From assembly GCF_042688525.2 (NCBI RefSeq), contig NZ_JBHWAB010000001.1, forward strand, positions 806,001 through 870,000: a stretch of DNA of 64,000 nucleotides, given 5' to 3'. The DNA is from Haloimpatiens sp042688525 (GTDB lineage: Bacteria; Bacillota; Clostridia; Clostridiales; Clostridiaceae). The notes under the pieces are model-generated. The model was not told where the DNA came from and made no database searches. It saw only the letters and a list, made by a program, of their open reading frames with translations. This document shows positions 55,961 to 64,000 of this stretch, one piece after another; the stretch's first letter is position 1; each line of letters starts with the position of its first letter. The translations under genes were made by a program, and so were the position numbers.

Positions 55961-56389
55961 ATGGATAAGTGTAAATTAATTTTAAAAGAAAGTAATATAA
56001 AATGTACTAAAGCTAGATTAAATATCTTGAAGATAATAATAAAAAGCGAGGATTCTTTAAGTGTAGATTATATGTATGAATGTTGTAAAAAACAAGGAAT
56101 AGAGTTAGATTTATCTACAGTATATAGGACATTAGATTTATTTGAAGGCAAAGAAATAGTAGAAAAGTTTGATTTAGGTGAAGGAAAATATAATTATATG
56201 TATAAAGGAAATAGTCATAAACACGTAATTAGGTGTAAATTATGTGATAAAAGAGTAGAAATAGATTGTCCAATGCCACAGGTTAAGGAAATGATAAAAA
56301 ACAAAACTGGATTTACACTTATTGAAGAGGAAATAAAGTTTAATGGAATATGTGAAGAATGTAAAAAAAAGCAAGGAATAAAGAAATAA
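55961..56389 (+). CDS. Fur-family metal/peroxide-responsive regulator
   Basis: 142 residues from the ATG at 55961, after AAGGTGATT; the GTG start upstream is less likely. The N-terminal winged helix (about 10-80; LDLSTVYRTLDLFEGKEIV) is followed by GNSHKHVIRCKLCDKRVEIDCPM and a final CEECKKK. The two C-x-x-C pairs are the structural zinc site. Which of Fur, PerR or Zur it is cannot be told by eye. The neighbouring mntP suggests a link to manganese, as for PerR. Confidence 0.85.
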   Translation: MDKCKLILKESNIKCTKARLNILKIIIKSEDSLSVDYMYECCKKQGIELDLSTVYRTLDLFEGKEIVEKFDLGEGKYNYMYKGNSHKHVIRCKLCDKRVEIDCPMPQVKEMIKNKTGFTLIEEEIKFNGICEECKKKQGIKK

Positions 56390-56401
56390 TATAATAGATA
56401 G

Positions 56402-56707
56402 CTATTTATAATATTTCTTTAATTTCCATATGCCTTTTTTATTTTTTTCTAAAAATATCTTGTAGGTTATTATATCATGAGGAGCTTTATACTCCATGCC
56501 TTTAATTGTAACTATACATATATTACCATCGGAAAATTCAAGTATCCACTCGTCAAGTCTTCTCAATTTATAATCATTAAAAAAACCTGAAGTAGCATAT
56601 TTTTCTACAGCATAGTGTAATTCTTTATTTTTGTTTTCAATTGATTTATAATAAAATATTGAAATAATAAGTAAAATTATTAGTATTAAAGATAGTTTCT
56701 TTTTCAT
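56402..56707 (-). CDS. Small exported or membrane-anchored protein, unknown
   Basis: 101 residues from the ATG at 56707, with GGGAGG upstream. An N-terminal hydrophobic segment (about 4-20, LSLILIILLIISIFYY) is followed by a small soluble domain (EKYATSGFFNDYKLRRLDEWILEFSDGNICIVTIKGMEYKAPHDIITYKIFLEK in pieces). It converges on the Fur-family gene 12 bases away. No family recognised. Confidence 0.6.
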   Translation of the reverse strand: MKKKLSLILIILLIISIFYYKSIENKNKELHYAVEKYATSGFFNDYKLRRLDEWILEFSDGNICIVTIKGMEYKAPHDIITYKIFLEKNKKGIWKLKKYYK

Positions 56708-56911
56708 TTTTGCCTCCCAAAACAGTGTATACATATATCATATCCAAAAAATGTAAAATAGTAAAGACAGAATATTAAATATTTATAAAATTATAAAAAT
56801 AACTTCATAGGAATTTAATAATTTGTATGATATTATATATTTATAGAAAATTTAGAAAAAGGGGGTGAAGGCTGCTGTAAATAATTTATTTGTTATTTAT
56901 GGTAGTTTATT

Positions 56912-58705
56912 ATGGAAAATATAAAAAAAATTAAAAAGCGTGATGAGATTGATAGTAATTATAAATGGAATATCGAAAAGGTATATGTAGATATCAATGA
57001 GTGGGAAAAAGATTTTCAACTATTAAAAAGTAAGGCACCTAAACTTAAAGAATTTAGTGGTAAATTACATGATGCTAGTAAATTATTAGAGTTTTTAAAG
57101 ATTCAAGAGGAAGTTTTAAGATTACTGGATAAGCTTTTTGTTTATGCACACTTAAGAAGTGATGAGGATACTGGCAATACAACATTTCAGTCATTAAAAA
57201 ATAAAATAGATGGATACTGGGCAGAAGTAATGAGTTTTAAGGCCTTTTTTGAACCAGAGATATTATCATTTGAAGAAGGTGTTATTGAAAAGGAAATAAA
57301 TGAAATTTTAGAATTAAAAATGTATGATTTTTATTTAAAAAATATACTAAAAATGAAAGAACATACATTAGATAAAGAAAAAGAAGAATTACTTGCAGCA
57401 GTTTCAGATTGTTTAAATGCTCCATCTAATATAAGACAAGTATTTGCCAATGCAGATATTACTTTTCCAACTATAAAAGATGAAAACAAAAATGAAGTAG
57501 AGTTAAGTGAAGGTAATTATGTTAATTTTTTAAGAAGTAAAGATAGAAATGTTAGAAAATCAGCTTTTGAAAATTTGTTTAATACTTATTATAAATATAA
57601 AAATACTTTTGCAACAGCATTAACATCTTCTATGAAAAATTGTATTTTTACAGCTAAAACAAGAAAATTTACATCTGCCCTTGAAAGCTCATTAAAGCCT
57701 AATAATATATCTCTAGAGGTTTACGATAATGCTGTAGATACTATTAATAGGCATTTAGATTCACTTCATAGATATGTTAAAATTAAGAAAAAAATGTTAG
57801 GTTTAGATGATATTCATATGTATGATTTGTATGTTCCGGTTATAGATACACCAAAAGATCATATAGAATTTAAAACGGCTGTAGAAATTGCAAAAGAAGG
57901 TTTAAAACCACTTGGAGAAGAATATCTAAACATTTTTACAAATGGTATAAATAATGGTTGGGTAGATGTTTTTCAGAATAAAGGTAAAAGAAGTGGAGCT
58001 TACTCATGGGGATGCTATGATACTATGCCATATGTACTTTTAAACTATAATTATGAATTAGATGATGTATCTACTTTAGCACACGAAATGGGACATTCTA
58101 TACATTCTTATTATTCAAGAAAAACTCAACCTTATATTTATTCAGAATATGAATTATTTTGTGCAGAAGTAGCATCAATTACAAATGAATGTTTACTTAT
58201 TAAGGATCTTATAGATAAGGAAAAAGATCATAATAAGAGATTATATCTTATAAATCAACAACTTGAAGGAATAAGAGCAACAGTATTTAGACAAATAATG
58301 TTTGCTGAATTTGAAAAAGTAACTCATGAAATGTTAGAAAAAGGTAATGCATTAACAAGTGAAGATTTGTGTAAGATATGGCATGATTTAAATGTTAAGT
58401 ATTTTGGTGAAGAAATGGTTGTTGATAAAGAAATAGATATGGAATGGGCAAGAATACCTCATTTCTTTTCAGATTTTTATGTTTATCAATATGCAACAGG
58501 ATATGCTGCAGCAAATTCATTTAGTTCTATGATATTAGATAATGGAGAAGAGGCAGTTGAAAAGTATAAAGGTTTTCTAAAGAGTGGAGGAAGTAATTAT
58601 CCTATAGAGATATTAAAGAATGCAGGAGTAGACATGACTACTGCAAAACCTTTAGAAGATACAATTAAAAGATTTGATGAACTTTTAGATATGCTTGAGG
58701 GCTAA
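56912..58705 (+). CDS. pepF: Oligoendopeptidase F
   Basis: 597 residues, standard for PepF (M3B family). The zinc site is HEMGH in STLAHEMGHSIHSYYS, with the downstream Glu in YSEYELFCAEVASI. The C-terminal HDLNVKYFGEEM and RIPHFFSDFYVYQYATGYAAA blocks are typical. It cuts 7-17-residue peptides in the cytoplasm. The ATG at 56912 has no ribosome site beside it; the nearest, AAAGGGGGTGAAGG, lies about 40 bases upstream, an odd arrangement. Confidence 0.93.
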   Translation: MENIKKIKKRDEIDSNYKWNIEKVYVDINEWEKDFQLLKSKAPKLKEFSGKLHDASKLLEFLKIQEEVLRLLDKLFVYAHLRSDEDTGNTTFQSLKNKIDGYWAEVMSFKAFFEPEILSFEEGVIEKEINEILELKMYDFYLKNILKMKEHTLDKEKEELLAAVSDCLNAPSNIRQVFANADITFPTIKDENKNEVELSEGNYVNFLRSKDRNVRKSAFENLFNTYYKYKNTFATALTSSMKNCIFTAKTRKFTSALESSLKPNNISLEVYDNAVDTINRHLDSLHRYVKIKKKMLGLDDIHMYDLYVPVIDTPKDHIEFKTAVEIAKEGLKPLGEEYLNIFTNGINNGWVDVFQNKGKRSGAYSWGCYDTMPYVLLNYNYELDDVSTLAHEMGHSIHSYYSRKTQPYIYSEYELFCAEVASITNECLLIKDLIDKEKDHNKRLYLINQQLEGIRATVFRQIMFAEFEKVTHEMLEKGNALTSEDLCKIWHDLNVKYFGEEMVVDKEIDMEWARIPHFFSDFYVYQYATGYAAANSFSSMILDNGEEAVEKYKGFLKSGGSNYPIEILKNAGVDMTTAKPLEDTIKRFDELLDMLEG

Positions 58706-58797
58706 GCTCATCAAGTCAGTAAATAAAAAGATGTATAAGAAAAGAAATTTTTACTAAAAAAATAATGAATAATGAATAATGAATAATAAATAATTAA

Positions 58798-59011
58798 CTC
58801 TACTTTCGCAGGTGAAAAACAGCCGCTACGGGAAATGATATCTTGCTTAGAAACCTTTCACTTCAGTAACAAGTTCTAAGCTTTACTCATATTAAAAAAT
58901 AACTTTTTTCAAATTCGTAAAGCTAAGAACTTGTAAACTTTGTTCAAATGTTTCTTACGCAATATATCATTTCCCTTTGCTAAGCAGTATTTTTTTACTG
59001 CGAAAGTTGAG
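58798..59011. mobile_element. Palindromic MITE-like element, subfamily 1 (full copy, shortened core)
   Basis: 214 bp, CTCTACTTTCGCAG to CTGCGAAAGTTGAG. Nearly identical to 53145-53359 along both arms, including the collapsed apex. It lies inside AT-rich repeat sequence (tandem AATGAATAATGAATAATGAA immediately upstream), so flanking direct repeats cannot be judged. Confidence 0.85.
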
Positions 59012-59012
59012 T

Positions 59013-59082
59013 TAATAATTAAGGAAATTTTGCCTTAGGGCAAAATAACTAACATTATTCATTATTCATTTTTAATTATTAA
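59013..59082. repeat. AT-rich repeat II (copy 3, shortened)
   Basis: TAATAATTAAGGAAATTTTG, then CCTTAGGGCAAAATAACTAA, then TTTTTAATTATTAATTG. The second hairpin of the longer copies is missing. A repeat III fragment (ACTTTGTTCTTTTTACTTTT near 59116-59135) follows. Confidence 0.7.
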
Positions 59083-59311
59083 TTGTTACAAAAATCGTCC
59101 TTATTTCTACTTTGTTCTTTTTACTTTTTACTTTATAGTTACTTCACATACTATATAAATATCCATATACACTTTTATTAATTATATATGACAATTTTCA
59201 TTTAATATGTAGGTAGAAAAAAGATATAAAATGGTGTATTATGTTATTAAAAGGAAATTAACATATGTATAATGAGTATATTGTTGAGAATATGATATTT
59301 AGAGGTGTGTT

Positions 59312-60370
59312 ATGAGGTTAGAATTTATTAATCGGATAAAAGAAAATGAGGTGTTGGGTAGAAGTATTTTGTGGGATGATGGTCAGGTATTATTGAGAGC
59401 AGGAGTGAAGCTTTCAAGAAATTATATTGAAAAATTGAAACAATTGGGAGTTTATTTTATATATGTAGAAGATGAGAGATTAAGTGATGTAAAGGTAGAA
59501 GATGAGAGATTAAGTCAAATTAAGAGAGCTACATTAAAAAGTATATCTAAAGTTATTAAAGGTGTAAATACAGTAGGCTCGAAAGAGTTAAAAGAAAGTT
59601 GTAATAAGGTTGAAGAATTAGTTCATCATATAGTAGAAACTGGAGATGTAAACAAAAGTCTTTATGATATAAAAACTTATGATAATTACACATACTTACA
59701 TTGCTTGGAAACAGGTATCATGTCTACATTTTTAGGAATAACAGCAGGCTTAGATAAGCATCAATTAAAAGATTTGGCAATTGGTGCCATTTTACATGAT
59801 GTAGGAAAGATGAATGTTTCTTATGAAATAATAGGTAAAGATGGAAAATTAACAGATGAAGAGTATGAGGAAGTGAAAAAACATCCTATATATGGAAGAA
59901 GAATTCTTGAAAAAAAATTATGGATGTCTGAGGATATTTTAAAAGCAGTTGAGCAGCATCATGAAAGGGTAGATGGAAGAGGATATCCGTATGGACTTCG
60001 TGATAAAGCTATTTCTAAATTTGGTAAAATAGTTGCTATATGTGATGTGTATGATGCTGTAAGTAGTAATCGGTGTTATAGGAAAAGATTTAGCCCTAAT
60101 GATGCATATGAGCTTATATTAGCAGGTAGTAGTTCAGCTTTTGATAAAGAGTTAGTAAATAAGTTTAAAGAAACTTTTTGTGTATATCCTTTAGGATGTT
60201 GTGTAAAACTATCAAATGGTTCAAGGGGATATGTAGTAAATCAAAATAGTGGTTTCCCGGATAGACCAGTTGTAAGAGTTTTTTATGATGAAAATGAAAA
60301 TGCAGTATCTTTTTATGAAATAAATTTATTATCAGAAATAAATATAAGAATAGAAGAAGTAGCATTGTAA
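59312..60370 (+). CDS. HD-GYP domain protein (likely cyclic-di-GMP phosphodiesterase)
   Basis: 352 residues. An N-terminal ~90-residue region of unknown type is followed by the HD-GYP domain (about 125-275) with LHCLETGIMSTFLG, ILHDVGK (metal H-D), HPIYGRRI, HHERVDGRGYPYG (HH and GYP) and ICDVYDAVSSNRCYR (D). The C-terminal ~70 residues form a small beta domain. The family hydrolyses c-di-GMP; that activity is inferred. VEDERLS occurs twice, 10 residues apart (residues 52-58 and 62-68), from a 30-base duplication in the DNA. The rhomboid gene follows 40 bases later. Confidence 0.87.
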   Translation: MRLEFINRIKENEVLGRSILWDDGQVLLRAGVKLSRNYIEKLKQLGVYFIYVEDERLSDVKVEDERLSQIKRATLKSISKVIKGVNTVGSKELKESCNKVEELVHHIVETGDVNKSLYDIKTYDNYTYLHCLETGIMSTFLGITAGLDKHQLKDLAIGAILHDVGKMNVSYEIIGKDGKLTDEEYEEVKKHPIYGRRILEKKLWMSEDILKAVEQHHERVDGRGYPYGLRDKAISKFGKIVAICDVYDAVSSNRCYRKRFSPNDAYELILAGSSSAFDKELVNKFKETFCVYPLGCCVKLSNGSRGYVVNQNSGFPDRPVVRVFYDENENAVSFYEINLLSEINIRIEEVAL

Positions 60371-60410
60371 AATATTTAAAATATATAGTAAATAGTACTT
60401 GGAGGGATGT

Positions 60411-61406
60411 ATGAATAATAAAAAAATAGATTTTTTTATTTATAACTTATCTAGAATGTATGGTTATACTATTGAAGAATTTTTTGATGAATATGGTAAA
60501 CATATGTTTTGGGCTGTTAAAAAAGAGCAGGATGATGAAATAAAATTTATAATTTTTCTTGATGAAAATAATAGTAATAATGAAAATAAATTTGAGAATA
60601 TAATCTTATCTAAATATAACATTCACAATGAAATAAAGATAATAAAAGTATTTTTAAAAGAAAACAATGAAAGTAATGTTTACACATCTAAAGATAAAAT
60701 AATCTATAACACTGTACAAAACAAAGTTTATTATTTTGATGAATTTGTATCAGAAGAAGCAAATGAGATAGGCAAAATTGTTCAAAATATTAATGTACAA
60801 AACAGAAAAGATAATAAGGATGTGCCTATAATAACATACATATTAATAGGAATTAATGTTTTAATGTACATTATTACAGCATATCTATCACATAACATAT
60901 TTAATAGTAACATACAAGTATTAGTATATTTAGGAGCAAAATATAATCCGTTAATTGCTAGTGGACAATATTATAGATTAGTTGCTTGTATGTTTTTACA
61001 TGGTGGATTAATGCATTTAGTTTTAAATATGTATGGACTTTATGCATTAGGACCATTGATAGAAAAAATTTATGGGAAAATAAAATATATAATTATATAT
61101 TTTACAGCAGGTATAGCTTCTTCATATGTAAGTTATATGTTTTCAGATAGTGTTTCTATTGGAGCTTCTGGTGCCATTTTCGGACTTTTAGGAGCAGCAT
61201 TAATATTAGGCTTTAAAATGAAAAATATTGCTGGAAAGCAGTTTAAAAGAGAAATTTTATCTGTAATTTTTATTAATGTAATTATAGGATTATCTATTCC
61301 TAATATAGATAATTTTGGGCATTTTGGAGGACTAGTTGGAGGAGTTGTTAGTAGTTTGCTGCTTATCAACTTAAAAAAAGTGACAAGTGATAAGGGGCAA
61401 GTATAA
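60411..61406 (+). CDS. Rhomboid-family intramembrane serine protease
   Basis: 331 residues from the ATG at 60411, with GGAGG five bases upstream. An N-terminal cytoplasmic region (about 1-135), then six helices. The HGGLMHLVLNMYGLYALGPLIE loop (N and H), catalytic Ser in SIGASGAIFGLLGAA, and catalytic His in NFGHFGGLVGGV are present. Rhomboids cut membrane proteins inside the bilayer. The substrate is unknown, and the N-terminal region is not one I recognise. Probably co-transcribed with the HD-GYP gene. Confidence 0.9.
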   Translation: MNNKKIDFFIYNLSRMYGYTIEEFFDEYGKHMFWAVKKEQDDEIKFIIFLDENNSNNENKFENIILSKYNIHNEIKIIKVFLKENNESNVYTSKDKIIYNTVQNKVYYFDEFVSEEANEIGKIVQNINVQNRKDNKDVPIITYILIGINVLMYIITAYLSHNIFNSNIQVLVYLGAKYNPLIASGQYYRLVACMFLHGGLMHLVLNMYGLYALGPLIEKIYGKIKYIIIYFTAGIASSYVSYMFSDSVSIGASGAIFGLLGAALILGFKMKNIAGKQFKREILSVIFINVIIGLSIPNIDNFGHFGGLVGGVVSSLLLINLKKVTSDKGQV

Positions 61407-61431
61407 GAGAAAGAAAATTAATAATTAAGAA

Positions 61432-61710
61432 CTCAACTTTCGCAGGTGAAAAATAGCCGCTGCGGGAAATGATATCTTGCTTAGAAACTATTCACTTTAC
61501 AAAATAATTCTTTGCCATAAGTATATGTTGCCAGCAAATAAAAATCGGTATAAGAACAGGAATCCTTCACTTCTATAACGTACTCTAAGTCTTACTCATG
61601 TTGAAAAAAGATTTTTAAATTAATATTCCAAAGGAATTAGTAATTTTAAAATAACTTTTTTCAAATTCGTAAGACTAAGAGTACGTAAATGTCGTTCAAA
61701 GATTCCTTAA
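61432..61710. repeat. Composite palindromic element: subfamily-1 left end joined to a subfamily-3 core
   Basis: It starts with the subfamily-1 left end (CTCAACTTTCGCAG, then GGGAAATGATATCTTGC) but lacks the matching right end. Instead AGGAATC/GATTCCT and TAACGTACTCTAAG/CTTAGAGTACGT arms enclose the GAAAAAAG core, as at 13192-13350. A piece reading AAACTCAAACTTGCTATACT near 61764-61783 recalls subfamily 2. No ORF. Confidence 0.65.
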
Positions 61711-61861
61711 TCTTATACGATTTTTATTTGATGGCAAAATGCATACTTTATGTAATAAATAAAACTCAAACTTGCTATACTGAAACAATAAGTATCTAGA
61801 GCCTGTGAAGTAAATATCTATATAGTATTAGGAATCATTAAAAAAATTAATAATTTAAAAG

Positions 61862-61893
61862 AAAAGCTTTCTGCTGAGGCAGAAAGCTTTTAA
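61862..61893. terminator. Terminator between the rhomboid and ftsH genes
   Basis: AAAAGCTTTCTGC (61862-61874) pairs exactly with GCAGAAAGCTTTT (61879-61891). Sequence that follows (TTATTTTTCCTTAAGGGAAA) matches part of repeat II in reverse. Confidence 0.8.
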
Positions 61894-61938
61894 GTTAGTT
61901 ATTTTTCCTTAAGGGAAAATTTATTTTACTGTAAACTG

Positions 61939-63684
61939 TTAATTGTCAACTGTAAACTGTAAAAGGTCTTCGTAGTATAAAGTTTCCTTTTCTAATAAAA
62001 GATTAGAAAGCTGATGTAGAGATTCTTTATTTTCTAAAAGTAAGATTTTAGTTTTATTGTATAGTGAATCAATAATGTTTTTACATTCTAGAAGTATATC
62101 TTTTTGATTTAAATCTTTTAAACTTGATAATTCATCTAAGGATAACAATCCTAAAGTTTCTCCCATACCATATTTAGTTATTATATTAAAAATCATATGT
62201 GAACATTTTTGAAGATCATTATATGCACCAGTAGTTATATGATCTTGACCAAATATGATTTCTTCAGCTGCTCTTCCTCCTAATAGTACCATAATTCTTT
62301 TATACAAATAATCTTTGCTTTGGTACATGGTATCTTCAGGAATACTCAATGTGTAACCACCAGCACCTTTTGTACTTGGAATAATTGTTATTTTTGAAAT
62401 CTTTTCTTCAGGAAGTACTTTTAAAGAAGTAAGAGCATGTCCAATTTCATGATATGCAGTAATTTTTTTATCTTTATCTTTTATAAAATCTCTATTTATT
62501 TTTTCATGACCAGCTAGAACAATAGAAAAAGCTTTGTCTAGGTGTCCATCTGTTATTTGTGGGCTATTGTTTTTACATGCTAAAATTGCAGCTTCGTTTA
62601 TTAAGTTTTCAATTTTTGCCCCAGAGAAGTATGCTGTTTTTTGTGCCCATTCAGTGATATTAATATTATTATGAGGTTTGTTATCTAAATGAAGTTCCAT
62701 AATTTTTTTCCGAGCTGATACATCTGGCAGAGATACTTCAATATGTCTATCAAATCTACCAGGTCGTAAAAGTGCATTGTCTAGAATGTCAAGTCTGTTA
62801 GTAGCAGCAATTACTACTATACCATGATCTTCGTTAAAACCTGACATTGCAGTTAAAAGAGCGTTTAAAGTTTGATCTCTTTCATCAGAACCTCCTGTGC
62901 CTGAATTGCTTCTTTTCTTTCCTATAGCATCTATTTCATCTATAAAAATAACTGCTTTACCATATGATTTTGCTTTTTTAAATAGATTTCTTATCCTACC
63001 AGCTCCGACACCTACATATACTTGTACAAAATCAGATCCAGAAACAGCAAAGAAAGGTACATCTGCTTCACCAGCAATGGCTTTAGCAAGTAAGGTTTTA
63101 CCAGTACCAGGATCACCATAGAGAATTATTCCTTTTGGTATTCTAGCACCATATTTATTGTATTTCTCAGGGTTTTTAAGAAAGTCTACAACATCTTTTA
63201 CACTTTCCTTAGCTTCTTCATTACCAGCCATGTCTTTAAAGGAATAGTTTACATTTTCAGTTGGAGAAACGTCTAAAGAAGACATTGAGAATAAGCCTTT
63301 GCTTGTAGTTTTAGAAGACTTTAAAAGCATAACAGAAATTAATGCTATTGATGTTAATAACCCTAATGAAGGGATTAAAGATTTAACATCTACAAGAGAG
63401 CTTTCTGAAACTTTAACTCCAGATTTTAGAAGATTTTCTTTGAAGTCAATATTTCGTGGGTTATCTGTTGAATAAATTGTTCCATCTTTTAGTTTTACTT
63501 TAATAGTTGGAGAATTAGTATCGTATACTTTTTCAATTCTGTTATTAGATAAATCTTTGATAAAATCAATATATAATTTTTCGTTTGATGTATTAAATGG
63601 AGATTTAAAGTATATCAAAGATGCTAGTGAAAGTATCGCTACTAATATTGGAATAATAATGAACTTATTTTTTCTTTTATTCAC
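61939..63684 (-). CDS. ftsH: FtsH-type ATP-dependent zinc metalloprotease (short form)
   Basis: 581 residues from GTG 63684, nine bases after AAAGG; an ATG at 63693 overlaps that site. Two membrane helices (about 10-26 and 107-125) flank a periplasm-type segment. The AAA domain has Walker A GDPGTGKT, Walker B VIFIDEIDAIG, and arginines in RPGRFDRHIEV. The protease domain has HEIGH with a downstream Asp region (TGAYNDLQKCSHM). FtsH degrades membrane and regulatory proteins. It is shorter than the usual 610-650 residues through a brief C-terminus, so it may be a second FtsH paralogue. Confidence 0.9.
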   Translation of the reverse strand: MNKRKNKFIIIPILVAILSLASLIYFKSPFNTSNEKLYIDFIKDLSNNRIEKVYDTNSPTIKVKLKDGTIYSTDNPRNIDFKENLLKSGVKVSESSLVDVKSLIPSLGLLTSIALISVMLLKSSKTTSKGLFSMSSLDVSPTENVNYSFKDMAGNEEAKESVKDVVDFLKNPEKYNKYGARIPKGIILYGDPGTGKTLLAKAIAGEADVPFFAVSGSDFVQVYVGVGAGRIRNLFKKAKSYGKAVIFIDEIDAIGKKRSNSGTGGSDERDQTLNALLTAMSGFNEDHGIVVIAATNRLDILDNALLRPGRFDRHIEVSLPDVSARKKIMELHLDNKPHNNINITEWAQKTAYFSGAKIENLINEAAILACKNNSPQITDGHLDKAFSIVLAGHEKINRDFIKDKDKKITAYHEIGHALTSLKVLPEEKISKITIIPSTKGAGGYTLSIPEDTMYQSKDYLYKRIMVLLGGRAAEEIIFGQDHITTGAYNDLQKCSHMIFNIITKYGMGETLGLLSLDELSSLKDLNQKDILLECKNIIDSLYNKTKILLLENKESLHQLSNLLLEKETLYYEDLLQFTVDN

Positions 63685-63752
63685 TAATATCATCCTTTCT
63701 AATTCAAAATTATTTAATTTGATTTTAAAAGCTATTTTTTAAAACTCTTCTT

Positions 63753-63782
63753 TGTCGAAATATGTCGAACAAGAATATTATA
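63753..63782 (-). promoter_or_regulatory. ftsH promoter with tandem operator-like repeats
   Basis: On the minus strand TATAAT lies at 63782-63777. Just downstream, at the expected start, TTCGACA occurs twice, 10 bases apart (63769-63763 and 63759-63753), one helical turn. The -35 region is not consensus. A binding site for an unknown regulator is a reasonable guess. Confidence 0.4.
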
Positions 63783-63854
63783 TAAGAATTTTTATGTTAA
63801 GTCTAATTATAATCATAATATTTGGTAAAGTAATTAATGGGAAAAATGACAAGT

Positions 63855-64000
63855 TGAGAAAAGTGACAAGGGACAAAGGGCAAGTGATAAGTGATAAGTT
63901 TAGAGTGAAAAGATAAAGATAAGAGAAAAAAGACATGAGATAGTAAAGTGAAAAGATAAGGAAAAAAGAACAAAGAAAAAAGGCAAAAGATAAAGAAAAA
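63855..64000 (+). repeat. Purine-only low-complexity tract at the window end
   Basis: Almost uninterrupted A/G-rich sequence built of GTGAAAAGATAA- and GACAAGGGACAAAGGGCAAG-type units; cytosine and thymine are scarce. No ORF or promoter visible. It continues past the window edge. Confidence 0.6.

Noticed and set aside
56865..56924. GTG-initiated 19-codon leader peptide before pepF
   Set aside because: The GTG is part of the GGGGGTG ribosome site itself, so it is too close to be used.

Overview
The window looks like chromosome of a low-GC, anaerobic, spore-forming Clostridium (sensu stricto or a near relative). The reasons are very AT-rich DNA with strong AAAGGAGG-type ribosome sites, a 1345-residue cell-wall-binding-repeat-2 (CWB2) surface protein, a trimeric [FeFe] hydrogenase, two SPOCS-domain spore-envelope-type proteins and a HelD-type RNA polymerase recycling factor. 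The species cannot be fixed from sequence alone. I saw no rRNA, tRNA, CRISPR array, prophage or full-length transposase gene.

Layout. 1-4.9 kb: tail of a membrane protein, then two cupin-type glucose-6-phosphate isomerases, a long class I mannose-6-phosphate isomerase, a GntR/UTRA regulator and a VanZ-like protein. 4.9-13 kb: SLAP-domain protein, S41 protease, Crp/Fnr regulator and the giant CWB2 surface protein. 13-15.4 kb: a gene-poor stretch with nested palindromic repeats, a small DUF3784-like membrane protein and a probable ~0.5-kb structured non-coding RNA with its own promoter and terminator. 15.4-28.5 kb: HelD, CheV, a YjiH-type Gate protein, an ABC exporter pair (first half frameshifted) and two tandem OppA lipoproteins. 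28.5-36 kb: Yip1-like protein, GalU, a membrane-anchored protein, two SPOCS proteins (one needing a -1 shift at an A-AAA-AAG site), a polysaccharide deacetylase and an LCP cell-wall ligase. 36-48 kb: glutamate synthase GltBD, an orphan histidine kinase with its membrane partner, a family 2 glycosyltransferase and UDP-GlcNAc 2-epimerase. 48-64 kb: the hydrogenase operon, a DMT exporter, PepD, MntP, a Fur-family regulator, PepF, an HD-GYP protein, a rhomboid protease and a short FtsH.

How the genes fit together. Several modules concern the cell envelope: the CWB2 and SLAP proteins, deacetylase, LCP ligase, GalU, GT2 and MnaA. Others serve peptide and amino-acid nutrition (two OppA, PepD, PepF, GltBD) and fermentative hydrogen metabolism.

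The most unusual content is non-coding. A modular family of ~80-270 bp near-perfect palindromes is spread through at least eight intergenic gaps. Its best-preserved members have 14-bp terminal inverted repeats and three have perfect 7-bp flanking direct repeats, so they look like non-autonomous mobile elements (MITEs). One related copy is itself split by a different ~129-bp structured insertion. Three REP-like GGGAC hairpins, a 29-bp inverted repeat bracketing the YjiH gene, and the ~0.5-kb candidate ncRNA are the other standout features.
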